Assembly (NCBI GenBank): GCA_003484785.1
Contig: DNAD01000300.1
Span: 1 to 6,143 of the forward strand
Source: Lachnospiraceae bacterium
GTDB taxonomy: Bacteria > Bacillota > Clostridia > Lachnospirales > Lachnospiraceae
Length of the DNA stretch: 6,143 bases
Reading direction: 5' to 3'
The notes under the pieces are model-generated. The model ran no database searches, was not told where the DNA came from, and saw only the letters and a program-made list of their open reading frames with translations. The translations under genes and the position numbers were made by a program. Below are positions 1 to 5,264 of this stretch, in pieces. Numbering within the stretch: position 1 is the stretch's first letter; the number at the start of each line of letters is the position of its first letter.

Positions 1-228
1 TATCCCGCATTTCCTGCAGATCTATTTCATAATGGCCCAGCCTTTCAGCTGCCATTATAATTATTATTCATAAAACCTTGTGCTTTCCGGCACACCTGTA
101 ACTCCTTTCATTATACATTTTAACATATCTCGGTACAAGTACAGTTCACGGAAAAATCGGATGAATATCTGGATTAGTGAAGATATGTTTCTATCTATTG
201 CCATCAACTCCTCAATTCCCAGCAGGGA
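1..228. other. Upstream stretch without a confident gene
   Basis: AT-rich sequence with short open frames on both strands and none that looks convincing. On the minus strand an ATG at 55 opens a frame to the window edge (begins MAAERLGHYEID), but 18 codons is too short to judge and there is no ribosome binding site in front of it. A 95-codon minus-strand frame ending at 64 overlaps the start of the SDR gene, has no good ribosome binding site and has a non-family-like composition, so I do not call it. A possible gene remnant and two promoter candidates in or next to this stretch are listed separately. Confidence 0.5.
110..138 (-). promoter_or_regulatory. Candidate leftward sigma-A promoter
   Basis: On the minus strand a perfect TATAAT (115-110) lies 17 nt from a weak -35 TTGTAC (138-133, three of six consensus bases). 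It would transcribe out of the left edge of the window, divergent from the SDR operon. A purine-rich AAAGGAG follows at 108-102 but falls almost on the predicted transcription start, so it is unlikely to act as a ribosome binding site. Such matches occur by chance in AT-rich DNA, so this is tentative. Confidence 0.25.
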
Positions 229-344
229 TTGACATTTCTGGTCAGGAGTTTGATAATGTTGGTTGGCAGAGATCCGTATCAGGGTCGGGATTGTGGATTT
301 CTGCAAGAATGATAAAAAAAACACAGGGCGAAAGTAATGAATAA
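225..344 (+). pseudogene. Possible 3' remnant of a methyltransferase-like gene
   Basis: A plus-strand frame with codons starting at 225 reads GIDISGQEFDNVGWQRSV followed by a GSGLWISARMIKK tail, and stops at TAA 342-344, overlapping the SDR start codon by 8 nt. The pattern of Gly, Phe, Asp-Asn-Val, then a tail around LWI-A-(R/K)-M, resembles the C-terminus of class I SAM-dependent methyltransferases found in glycan clusters. Overlapping ends are normal between operon genes. Upstream of about 225 the frame loses this character and hits a stop at 162-164, so any gene would be truncated or frameshifted. A strong promoter now sits inside the stretch. The resemblance is from memory and the tract is short. 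Confidence 0.25.
229..257 (+). promoter_or_regulatory. Sigma-A promoter of the SDR-oxidoreductase-glycosyltransferase operon
   Basis: TTGACA (229-234, full match) is followed by exactly 17 nt and GATAAT (252-257, five of six). Transcription should start near 264, giving a leader of roughly 70 nt before the SDR start at 337. It is the best promoter in the window and is placed correctly for the plus-strand genes. No obvious operator repeat surrounds it. Confidence 0.65.
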
Positions 345-1209
345 ACTTCAAAACAAAACAGCGATAATAACAGGGGCAAGCAGAGGGCTTGGGCTGGAGA
401 TCGCCAAAGAATATTCCAGAAACGGCGCTGATCTTGTTATCTGTTCAAGAAACAGGGATGCCATTGAAGCAGCTGCCGCTCAGATAAGGAATTGTCGGTC
501 CGATGTAGAACAGGCTGTTATACCGGTAGCTGCGGATATAACGGATGAGGATGATATAGATAACGTGATAAAAACCGCTGTTAAGGAGCTTGGGGGACTG
601 GATGTCCTGGTAAACAACGCTGCCATCCAAGGCCCGATAGGCAGGATAGAGAATAATGACTGGGGTGAATGGAAACGAACGATCTCAGCTGACCTGACGG
701 GACCGGCGTATCTAATGCGCTGTGCCATCGGTCATTTTAAGAAGAACGGCAGGCACGGCAAGATCATAAACATCTCCGGCGGAGGTGCAACCGGCTCCAG
801 GCCCAATTTCAGCGCCTATGCGGCAGCAAAGACTGCGATCGTAAGGCTTACGGAGATACTTGCCGACGAGAACAAGGATTACGGTATAGATATTAACGCC
901 ATCGCGCCCGGTGCAATGAGATCTGCAATGACGGACGAGATATTAAATGCCGGTGAGTCAGCCGGGGAAAAGGAAATACAAACAGCAAATAAACTGATCA
1001 GTAACGGGGATGACTCCATGGGGATTGCCGTAAAGCTTGCGCTGTTCCTTGCAGGAGATGAAAGCAACGGCATTACAGGGAGACTTATCTCCGCAAAATG
1101 GGATAAATGGGATCTGTTCCCAAAGATCATGGATGAACTGCCTGGCAGCGATGTTTATACGCTGAGGCGCATATCCGCAAGAGACAGAGGATATGATTGG
1201 GACGTCTGA
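337..1209 (+). CDS. SDR family NAD(P)-dependent oxidoreductase, sugar-cluster type
   Basis: Predicted cytoplasmic NAD(P)H-dependent alcohol/ketone oxidoreductase of the classical short-chain dehydrogenase fold; the substrate is unknown, but the neighbours suggest a sugar or sugar nucleotide. Visible motifs are the cofactor-binding TGASRGLG (residues 12-19), the adenine-pocket Asp68, NNAA (93-96), ISGGGATG (146-153), the catalytic YAAAK (Tyr161, Lys165) and PG (191-192). In the usual Asn-Ser-Tyr-Lys tetrad the Asn position appears to be Asp119 (SADLTG), and the Ser (Ser147) sits one place earlier than in FabG. At 290 residues it is about 40 longer than typical SDRs; the extra C-terminus (about 250-290, with LISAKWDKWDLF and YTLRRIS) looks like a subfamily tail. 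The ATG at 337 is preceded by a modest AGGG (325-328) with 8 nt spacing. It is the first gene of the operon, followed by a 120-nt structured gap. The SDR family is certain, the reaction is not. Confidence 0.93.
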   Translation: MNKLQNKTAIITGASRGLGLEIAKEYSRNGADLVICSRNRDAIEAAAAQIRNCRSDVEQAVIPVAADITDEDDIDNVIKTAVKELGGLDVLVNNAAIQGPIGRIENNDWGEWKRTISADLTGPAYLMRCAIGHFKKNGRHGKIINISGGGATGSRPNFSAYAAAKTAIVRLTEILADENKDYGIDINAIAPGAMRSAMTDEILNAGESAGEKEIQTANKLISNGDDSMGIAVKLALFLAGDESNGITGRLISAKWDKWDLFPKIMDELPGSDVYTLRRISARDRGYDWDV

Positions 1210-1216
1210 TGTATAC

Positions 1217-1311
1217 TCAGATCCGGATTTATCCGGATTTGAATGCGCCCGGGCAATGATTTTTCCTGCAAATCGTTGCCAGGCGCCTATGGCAGCATCT
1301 GCCAGCGGCGC
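1217..1311 (+). promoter_or_regulatory. Structured intercistronic element with competing hairpins
   Basis: Nearly the whole SDR-oxidoreductase gap is inverted repeats. Hairpin 1 pairs 1217-1227 with 1232-1242 (11 bp, one G-U, loop TTTA) and is built from a tandem 10-bp repeat ATCCGGATTT (1221-1240). Hairpin 2 pairs 1252-1262 with 1270-1280 (11 bp, one G-U) and extends through GCGCC 1245-1249 with GGCGC 1282-1286. Hairpin 3 pairs TGGCAG 1290-1295 with CTGCCA 1299-1304 and extends through 1283-1287 with 1307-1311. The outer arms of hairpins 2 and 3 use the same bases, so they exclude each other; GCGCC 1245-1249 can also pair with GGCGC 1307-1311, closing a junction. The ribosome binding site at 1319-1323 is 7 nt beyond. 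No U-tract follows, so a plain terminator is unlikely. Possible roles are RNA processing, mRNA stabilisation, tuning of translation, or a palindromic repeat element. Confidence 0.6.
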
Positions 1312-1329
1312 AGAAATCGGAGGATGGAA

Positions 1330-2364
1330 ATGAAGGTAGGAATTGTCGGCTGCGGCCTTATAGGTAATAAGAGGGCTAACGCGATCAAAGGAGACCACGA
1401 CATTGTGGCCTTATGCGATACCGATATCAAAAAGGCAGAGAGGTTAAAGGCGCAGAGAGAACTCAGCAACCGTCTTAACTATGGCAAGGAGCATACGATC
1501 TTTGTAACAACCGATTACAGGGAATTATGCGAGCGTGACCTTGACATAGTGATCGTATCGACTCTGAACGCAAAGCTGTCAGAGATCACGCTTTATGCCG
1601 TGTCGAAAAATAAGCATGTCATAGTCGAAAAACCCGCATCAATACATTCTGAGGAAATCCTGCCGATCCTTGAGACTATCAGAAACAACAAGGCAAAGGT
1701 CAAGGTCGGTTTTAATCACAGGTATCATCCTGCGCTTCTTAAGGCGCATGAGATTTTTGATTCGGGCGTTTGCGGACCGGTCATGTTCATAAGGGGCAGA
1801 TACGGACACGGCGGCCGTATCGGATATGACAGGGAATGGCGCGCGGATGTTTCACTCTCCGGCGGCGGTGAGACAATAGATCAGGGTGTTCACCTTATTG
1901 ACCTTGCCAGGTGGTTCATGGGTGACTTTGACAGGGTTGACGGCTTTGCCGCAACTTATTATTGGGATATGCCGGTAGATGACAACGGATTCATTGCGCT
2001 TCGGAAGGCCGACGGAAGGGCAGCGTGGCTGCAGGTAAGCTGTACCGAGTGGAAAAATATGTTCTCATTCGAGATTTACTGCAGGAATGCTAAGCTTCAG
2101 ATAGAAGGACTCGGCGGAAGCTATGGCGTCGAAACCCTCAAGGTATACCAGATGCTTCCTGAAATGGGACCTCCGGATACGACCATATATGAGTACCCAA
2201 GGGGAGATGTTTCATGGGAAAAGGAGTTTGACGAGTTTGTCTGTGACATTGTAAATGATCGCCCGGTGCACATGGGAGATATCGAGGATGCCTATAAAAC
2301 TCTCAAAATCGTAGAAACGATCTATGCCAATTCGGATCTTGGACGCAGGGAGGCAGGTGTATGA
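1330..2364 (+). CDS. Gfo/Idh/MocA family oxidoreductase
   Basis: Predicted cytoplasmic NAD(P)-dependent sugar dehydrogenase or reductase with an N-terminal Rossmann domain and a C-terminal alpha/beta substrate domain; members oxidise or reduce sugars, inositols or sugar nucleotides. Numbered from ATG 1330: GCGLIG cofactor loop (7-12), Asp30 after the second strand (ALCD), the family EKP motif (100-102), GFNHRYHP (127-134), and GGGETIDQGVHLIDLARWF (178-196), whose Asp184 and His188 match the usual substrate-site positions. The length of 344 is typical. I chose 1330 because GGAGG at 1319-1323 is 6 nt upstream; the ATG at 1324 abuts it, and a longer frame from 1243 would run through the hairpin region and add residues unlike the family. 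The stop overlaps the glycosyltransferase start by 4 nt (ATGA), so the two are probably translationally coupled. Next to an SDR and a GtrB-like enzyme, a role in making a modified sugar for a surface glycan is likely. Exact substrate unknown. Confidence 0.93.
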   Translation: MKVGIVGCGLIGNKRANAIKGDHDIVALCDTDIKKAERLKAQRELSNRLNYGKEHTIFVTTDYRELCERDLDIVIVSTLNAKLSEITLYAVSKNKHVIVEKPASIHSEEILPILETIRNNKAKVKVGFNHRYHPALLKAHEIFDSGVCGPVMFIRGRYGHGGRIGYDREWRADVSLSGGGETIDQGVHLIDLARWFMGDFDRVDGFAATYYWDMPVDDNGFIALRKADGRAAWLQVSCTEWKNMFSFEIYCRNAKLQIEGLGGSYGVETLKVYQMLPEMGPPDTTIYEYPRGDVSWEKEFDEFVCDIVNDRPVHMGDIEDAYKTLKIVETIYANSDLGRREAGV

Positions 2365-3308
2365 AAAACGATTATATGATTTCGATCGTTGTTCCGGTAT
2401 ACAACGAGGAAAAAATGATAGCGCCATTTATTGAGCGTACCGAAGCCGTGATCTCAGCTGTCGGCTGCGAATATGAGATAATATTTGCGCTTGATCCGTG
2501 CAGTGACAACACCTATGGCACTATCAAGGATCTTATGAAGACTCATCCAAACGTAAAGCTTTTGACCTTCAGCAGAAGATTCGGCCAGCCGGCATCCACT
2601 CTCGGCGGGATTTTCCACTCAAAGGGAGACGCATGTGTTGTTATCGATGTGGATCTTCAGGATCCTCCCGAGCTGATCCCGCAGATGATCGAAAAATGGC
2701 AGGAAGGATATGATGTTGTTTACGCCCAGCGTGCCGGGAGGGAAGGCGAAACGTGGCTTAAGAAGCTCATCGCTGCAACCGGTTATCGTGTGATCAACAA
2801 AATATCAAGCGTTGATATCCCGGTTGACACGGGCGATTACAGGCTTATTTCCAGAAAGGTTATTGATGAGCTTCAAAAGCTTAACGAGCACCACGGCTTC
2901 TTAAAAGGAATGGTGCCTTTTGTCGGCTTCAAACAGACTCCTGTCAAATACCACAGAGAAGCCCGCTTTGAGGGAGAAGGCAAATACAACAGGTTTTTCG
3001 GTTCTACCAGGATAGGCTTTAACGGGATATTCTGTTACTCTACCAAGCCTTTGGAGTATATAACATACCTTGGCGTTATCCTGACAGGAGGAGCTTTTAC
3101 GGGGCTTATTTTATATATAGTGATCTCTCTTGCAAAGGGCAGTGACCTGGCGTCACTGGGCAACTGGCTGAATGCTTTCTGGGCAGGCCTGATCATTCTC
3201 TGCATAGGTATAACGGGTGAATATATATCCAGAACATACGAGGAGGTCACGGGAAGACCCCTGTATATTGTTGATGAGTTTGATGAAAACACTCCCGATC
3301 GATCATAA
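2361..3308 (+). CDS. GtrB/DPM1-like family 2 glycosyltransferase with two membrane helices
   Basis: Predicted GT-A fold inverting glycosyltransferase on the cytoplasmic face of the membrane; relatives move a sugar from a nucleotide donor to undecaprenyl phosphate (GtrB, ArnC) or dolichyl phosphate (DPM1). Visible are the N-terminal VVPVYNEE (10-17), LDPCSDNT (44-51) where the family usually has a DDGSxD-type sequence, the metal/nucleotide DxD region VIDVDLQDPPE (94-104), the acceptor-loop DTGDYRLISR (156-165), and EGKYNRFFG (206-214). Two hydrophobic helices follow at about 232-257 and 270-288, then the typical GEYISRTYEEVTGRPLYIV ending (286-304). The length of 315 matches the family. GGGAGG (2348-2353) lies 7 nt before the ATG, which sits inside the end of the preceding gene. 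It probably makes the lipid-linked form of the sugar handled by the two upstream oxidoreductases, or decorates a glycan. No clean rightward terminator follows. Confidence 0.92.
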   Translation: MKNDYMISIVVPVYNEEKMIAPFIERTEAVISAVGCEYEIIFALDPCSDNTYGTIKDLMKTHPNVKLLTFSRRFGQPASTLGGIFHSKGDACVVIDVDLQDPPELIPQMIEKWQEGYDVVYAQRAGREGETWLKKLIAATGYRVINKISSVDIPVDTGDYRLISRKVIDELQKLNEHHGFLKGMVPFVGFKQTPVKYHREARFEGEGKYNRFFGSTRIGFNGIFCYSTKPLEYITYLGVILTGGAFTGLILYIVISLAKGSDLASLGNWLNAFWAGLIILCIGITGEYISRTYEEVTGRPLYIVDEFDENTPDRS

Positions 3309-3325
3309 ATCGAAAGACAGGTGAC

Positions 3326-3362
3326 ATGAAAGACCGATATCTATAATGCGGCTGTTATAGGG
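3326..3362 (+). pseudogene. Possible remnant of the start of a nucleotide-binding gene
   Basis: Eighteen bases after the glycosyltransferase stop, an ATG (3326-3328) reads MKDRYL and then stops. Shifted by one base, the codons from 3330 read KTDIYNAAVIG, which looks like the N-terminus of a FAD- or NAD-binding protein (typically a MKxYDAAVIGxG opening). The resemblance ends abruptly after about 3362, where the sequence becomes unrelated and runs into the terminator. A one-base indel plus a truncation could leave this pattern. The stretch also contains the inverted repeat CTATAA/TTATAG (3341-3346/3355-3360). Only about 11 residues support it, so chance is quite possible. Confidence 0.25.
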
Positions 3363-3374
3363 CAATATGATGTT

Positions 3375-3413
3375 AAAAATAGACCTTGTTCCCGGAAGGA
3401 ATACAAGGTCTAT
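3375..3413 (-). terminator. Intrinsic terminator of the secreted-protein gene
   Basis: Perfect 11-bp inverted repeat, 3379-3389 (ATAGACCTTGT) with 3403-3413, and a 13-nt loop. Read on the minus strand the stem is followed by a short T run (about 3379-3375), as expected for a Rho-independent terminator. It lies about 58 nt beyond the stop of the secreted-protein gene. On the plus strand the stem is followed by TAATCTTATC, a poor U-tract, so it would end rightward transcription from the glycosyltransferase operon only weakly if at all. Confidence 0.75.
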
Positions 3414-3470
3414 AATCTTATCACTCAGCTTTTCTTCGTTTCCTGTAGATAACATAAACAGCCACGGATA

Positions 3471-4067
3471 TTATTTACCTGTAACGGCATACCAGCTGCA
3501 GGGCAGAGGCAGTGTTGCCACGTATCTTCCGTCCTTAAGCTTTGTCGGCTTTACGATGCTGGGAGTCTTGCTGCCAAGCCTGTATACCATCAATACCACG
3601 TTATGCCCTTCCGGCACTCCAGGAAGGCTTATGGTTACCTGAGCATCTCCCACATACTGGGCGCCGGAGAGGACAGAGCCCTTAAAGAGGTTGTAAACGC
3701 CGTCGGTTCCCGCTCCGTTCTGTGCTATAGCCGCCCTGACAGAAGCGTCCTTTAATAGAGCCGCCTTTACGTTAGCGATAAAGGCCGGGTCCGCAGCCGA
3801 GGTCAGTAACACTATAGGGACCCCGCCCACCACGCCGGAATCCAGGATAAAGCCTCCCGCAAGCATTGCCGCCTCCAGGGGCGTCGTTGCCGTAAGCAGC
3901 TTCTCCGCGTCCGAAAGGTTATAGCCGGAGCTCTTACCCGCAGTCACCGGAGCCGTAACGTTTCTGGTAACCGTAGAGGCGTTCGGGCTGGAAGCAGCCA
4001 TGACCGGCATTACCATTGATACTCCAAGTAAGATCCCCATTGTAAGTGCTGCAAGTTTCTTCTTCAT
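3471..4067 (-). CDS. Small secreted protein of unknown function
   Basis: Not recognised as a named family. The 198-residue product starts with a classical Sec signal peptide: MKKK, a hydrophobic core (about 5-20), and PVMA followed by ASS, giving a likely cleavage after residue 24 or 25. The mature part has a Ser/Thr/Ala-rich N-terminus (25-48), an Ala/Leu-rich probably helical region (about 50-128, with LSDAEKLLTATTPLEAAMLA), then an apparent beta-rich domain (about 135-198: VGDAQVTISLPGVPEGHNVVLMVYR, spread over 139-163) ending in SWYAVTGK. That end resembles small Ig-like or beta-sandwich domains of exported clostridial proteins. One Cys (190), no sortase or lipobox motif, so it is probably released or loosely wall-bound. 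The start at 4067 is set by AGGAGG (4079-4074) 6 nt upstream; an upstream ATG at 4085 lies before that site and would spoil the signal peptide. It has its own terminator downstream and follows the LCP gene after 147 nt. Confidence 0.85.
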   Translation of the reverse strand: MKKKLAALTMGILLGVSMVMPVMAASSPNASTVTRNVTAPVTAGKSSGYNLSDAEKLLTATTPLEAAMLAGGFILDSGVVGGVPIVLLTSAADPAFIANVKAALLKDASVRAAIAQNGAGTDGVYNLFKGSVLSGAQYVGDAQVTISLPGVPEGHNVVLMVYRLGSKTPSIVKPTKLKDGRYVATLPLPCSWYAVTGK

Positions 4068-4073
4068 ATTTGA

Positions 4074-4079
4074 CCTCCT
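4074..4079 (-). promoter_or_regulatory. Strong ribosome binding site deciding the secreted-protein start
   Basis: AGGAGG on the minus strand, 6 nt before the ATG at 4067. It rules out the alternative ATG at 4085, which is upstream of it. Its strength suggests high expression of the secreted protein compared with the LCP gene, which has no clear site. Confidence 0.85.
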
Positions 4080-4113
4080 GATCACAATCTCAAAACCATG
4101 TTCCTTTAATGAT

Positions 4114-4171
4114 ATGATTTGAAGTGCCTTTGAGCCTTAAATCATGATATATGAGCTGCCCGGCAACTCAT
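4114..4171 (-). other. Two inverted repeats between the LCP and secreted-protein genes
   Basis: Repeat A pairs ATGAGCTGC (4151-4159) with GCAACTCAT (4163-4171): 9 bp with one G-U and a 3-nt loop. It lies 44 nt after the LCP stop on the minus strand; no U-tract follows on either strand, so it is at best an imperfect terminator. Repeat B pairs ATGATTT (4114-4120) with AAATCAT (4139-4145), 7 bp with an 18-nt loop, nearer the secreted-protein gene. I found no convincing -35/-10 pair in this gap, so whether the secreted-protein gene has its own promoter is open. Confidence 0.4.
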
Positions 4172-4214
4172 TAGTATTAGTTAATTAAGAATAAGGTGGG
4201 TATAACAGTAAACT

Positions 4215-5261
4215 TCACTTTACCTCTTCATAAAACACCGTCATGATAACATCCTTAAGCGCCTGAGGATCTGTATGAAATTCCTCATATTCCCCGTTCA
4301 GAACCGTTTGTCCGTCCACGGTGATCATGTCCTCGTCCGAAAAGCTCATGTCCTTTGTACTGTTGATGAGCTTTACAAGATCCACGCTTGTCACCATATA
4401 ATCCGACACGGCTTCATAGACCGCCGCAGCCTTCCCGGTATCGTTCATAAGCTTTTTAAGGAAGGCCGTTATATACTGCATATGTCTCTCAAGACGCATG
4501 TCGGCCGATCCGAACTGATCTATATCCCTGGCCCGGAGGAAGGCATAGGCCTGCTTTCCGTTAAGGGTGATCTCCTCTCCCTTATTGATCCTGAGCCCGT
4601 CATAGACAACGTCCTGTTCGGGGGTAAGAGTAACTCCGCCGATGGCATCGTTAAGGTTTTCGATCCCTCCCATGTTGAGGGCTATGTAGCCTGATATGGG
4701 AACATTGTCAAACAACCGCTCGACCGCCTCCACGCTCCTTGTACAGGAAAGCTTCATGCCGTCCCCGTATCCGTGCTGCAGACAGATCTGCAGATCCATC
4801 CTTCCGAGATACTCTCCGTTTTCGTCATATATGTCCACCGGAACCATGGTGTTTCGGTTGATGGCTATGACCTTTACGCTCTTTCCTGCGGTATCCAGAG
4901 ATACAAGAAACATCGCGTCCGACTGTCCGCCGCTTAAGCCGTCCGCGGCCTCCTCTGCGATGCCGTCGTTATCGATACCCATGATCAGATAATTCTTAAG
5001 CCTGCTCCTGTATCTGTAATCTGCGCCGTTGTAGCTTATGATGCCTTCCTTCCACTTCTCGGCATCGTTCGGCTCTGATGCATTCCGGATCGCCGTTTCG
5101 GTTTGTGTTACAGTCTCCCGGCCGGTATTCTCCTCACTGGCGTTCACGCTTTCCTTATCGTAAAGCCCGAACAGCACGGCCACCGAGCTGACCACGGCCG
5201 CGACAAAAAGCAGTGCCAGCATAAATACTCTTTTTATATTTATCTTCCTGTTACTCTTCAC
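4215..5261 (-). CDS. LCP (LytR-CpsA-Psr) family cell-wall glycopolymer ligase-like protein
   Basis: Membrane-anchored extracellular protein of the family that transfers undecaprenyl-pyrophosphate-linked glycopolymers (teichoic acids, capsule) to peptidoglycan. A basic N-terminus (KSNRKINIKR) and one transmembrane helix (about 12-33) are followed by a Glu/Thr-rich linker (about 38-70) and the LCP domain (about 88-275): NYLIMGID (90-97), GGQSDAMFLVSLD (111-123), INRNTMV (134-140), IGGV (207-210), and FLRARDID (241-248) with DMRLERHMQY (254-263). The two arginines of LRAR and the Asp/Arg of DMRLER are kept; Asn137 replaces the Asp usual in the R-D-T motif and His260 replaces the Gln usual in the R-x-x-R-Q motif. 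The start is GTG at 5261, 3 nt after the stop of the upstream gene and in the same frame; no Shine-Dalgarno is evident, so expression probably depends on coupling. ATG 5222 is a possible alternative but would lose the basic anchor residues. The length of 348 is normal. Confidence 0.9.
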   Translation of the reverse strand: MKSNRKINIKRVFMLALLFVAAVVSSVAVLFGLYDKESVNASEENTGRETVTQTETAIRNASEPNDAEKWKEGIISYNGADYRYRSRLKNYLIMGIDNDGIAEEAADGLSGGQSDAMFLVSLDTAGKSVKVIAINRNTMVPVDIYDENGEYLGRMDLQICLQHGYGDGMKLSCTRSVEAVERLFDNVPISGYIALNMGGIENLNDAIGGVTLTPEQDVVYDGLRINKGEEITLNGKQAYAFLRARDIDQFGSADMRLERHMQYITAFLKKLMNDTGKAAAVYEAVSDYMVTSVDLVKLINSTKDMSFSDEDMITVDGQTVLNGEYEEFHTDPQALKDVIMTVFYEEVK

Positions 5262-5264
5262 TGT

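Noticed and set aside
131..146. GTAC-AA-GTAC repeat as an operator
   Set aside because: Four-base arms are too short and no second copy lies near the operon promoter.
64..351. 95-codon minus-strand frame overlapping the SDR start
   Set aside because: It runs through the operon promoter, overlaps a certain gene, lacks a proper ribosome binding site and shows no recognisable motif.
1221..1240. Tandem ATCCGGATTT repeat as an integration or target-site duplication
   Set aside because: The two copies are adjacent with no element between them; they are better explained as the two arms of a hairpin.
1243..1329. N-terminal extension of the Gfo/Idh oxidoreductase
   Set aside because: The extra 29 codons lie in the hairpin region, precede the GGAGG site and add residues before the Rossmann strand that the family normally begins with.
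958..1398. Minus-strand 146-codon frame across the SDR end and oxidoreductase start
   Set aside because: It is antisense to two clear family members and the intercistronic repeats; no motif and no ribosome binding site.
3341..3360. CTATAA/TTATAG inverted repeat as a rightward terminator of the glycosyltransferase operon
   Set aside because: Only six AT-rich pairs and no U-tract; too weak to call.
3367..3642. Plus-strand 91-codon frame
   Set aside because: It starts in the terminator and is antisense to the secreted-protein gene, which has a signal peptide and a strong ribosome binding site; it is a shadow.
4275..4992. Plus-strand frames at 4275-4694 and 4696-4992
   Set aside because: They are antisense to the LCP coding sequence, whose motifs are clear.
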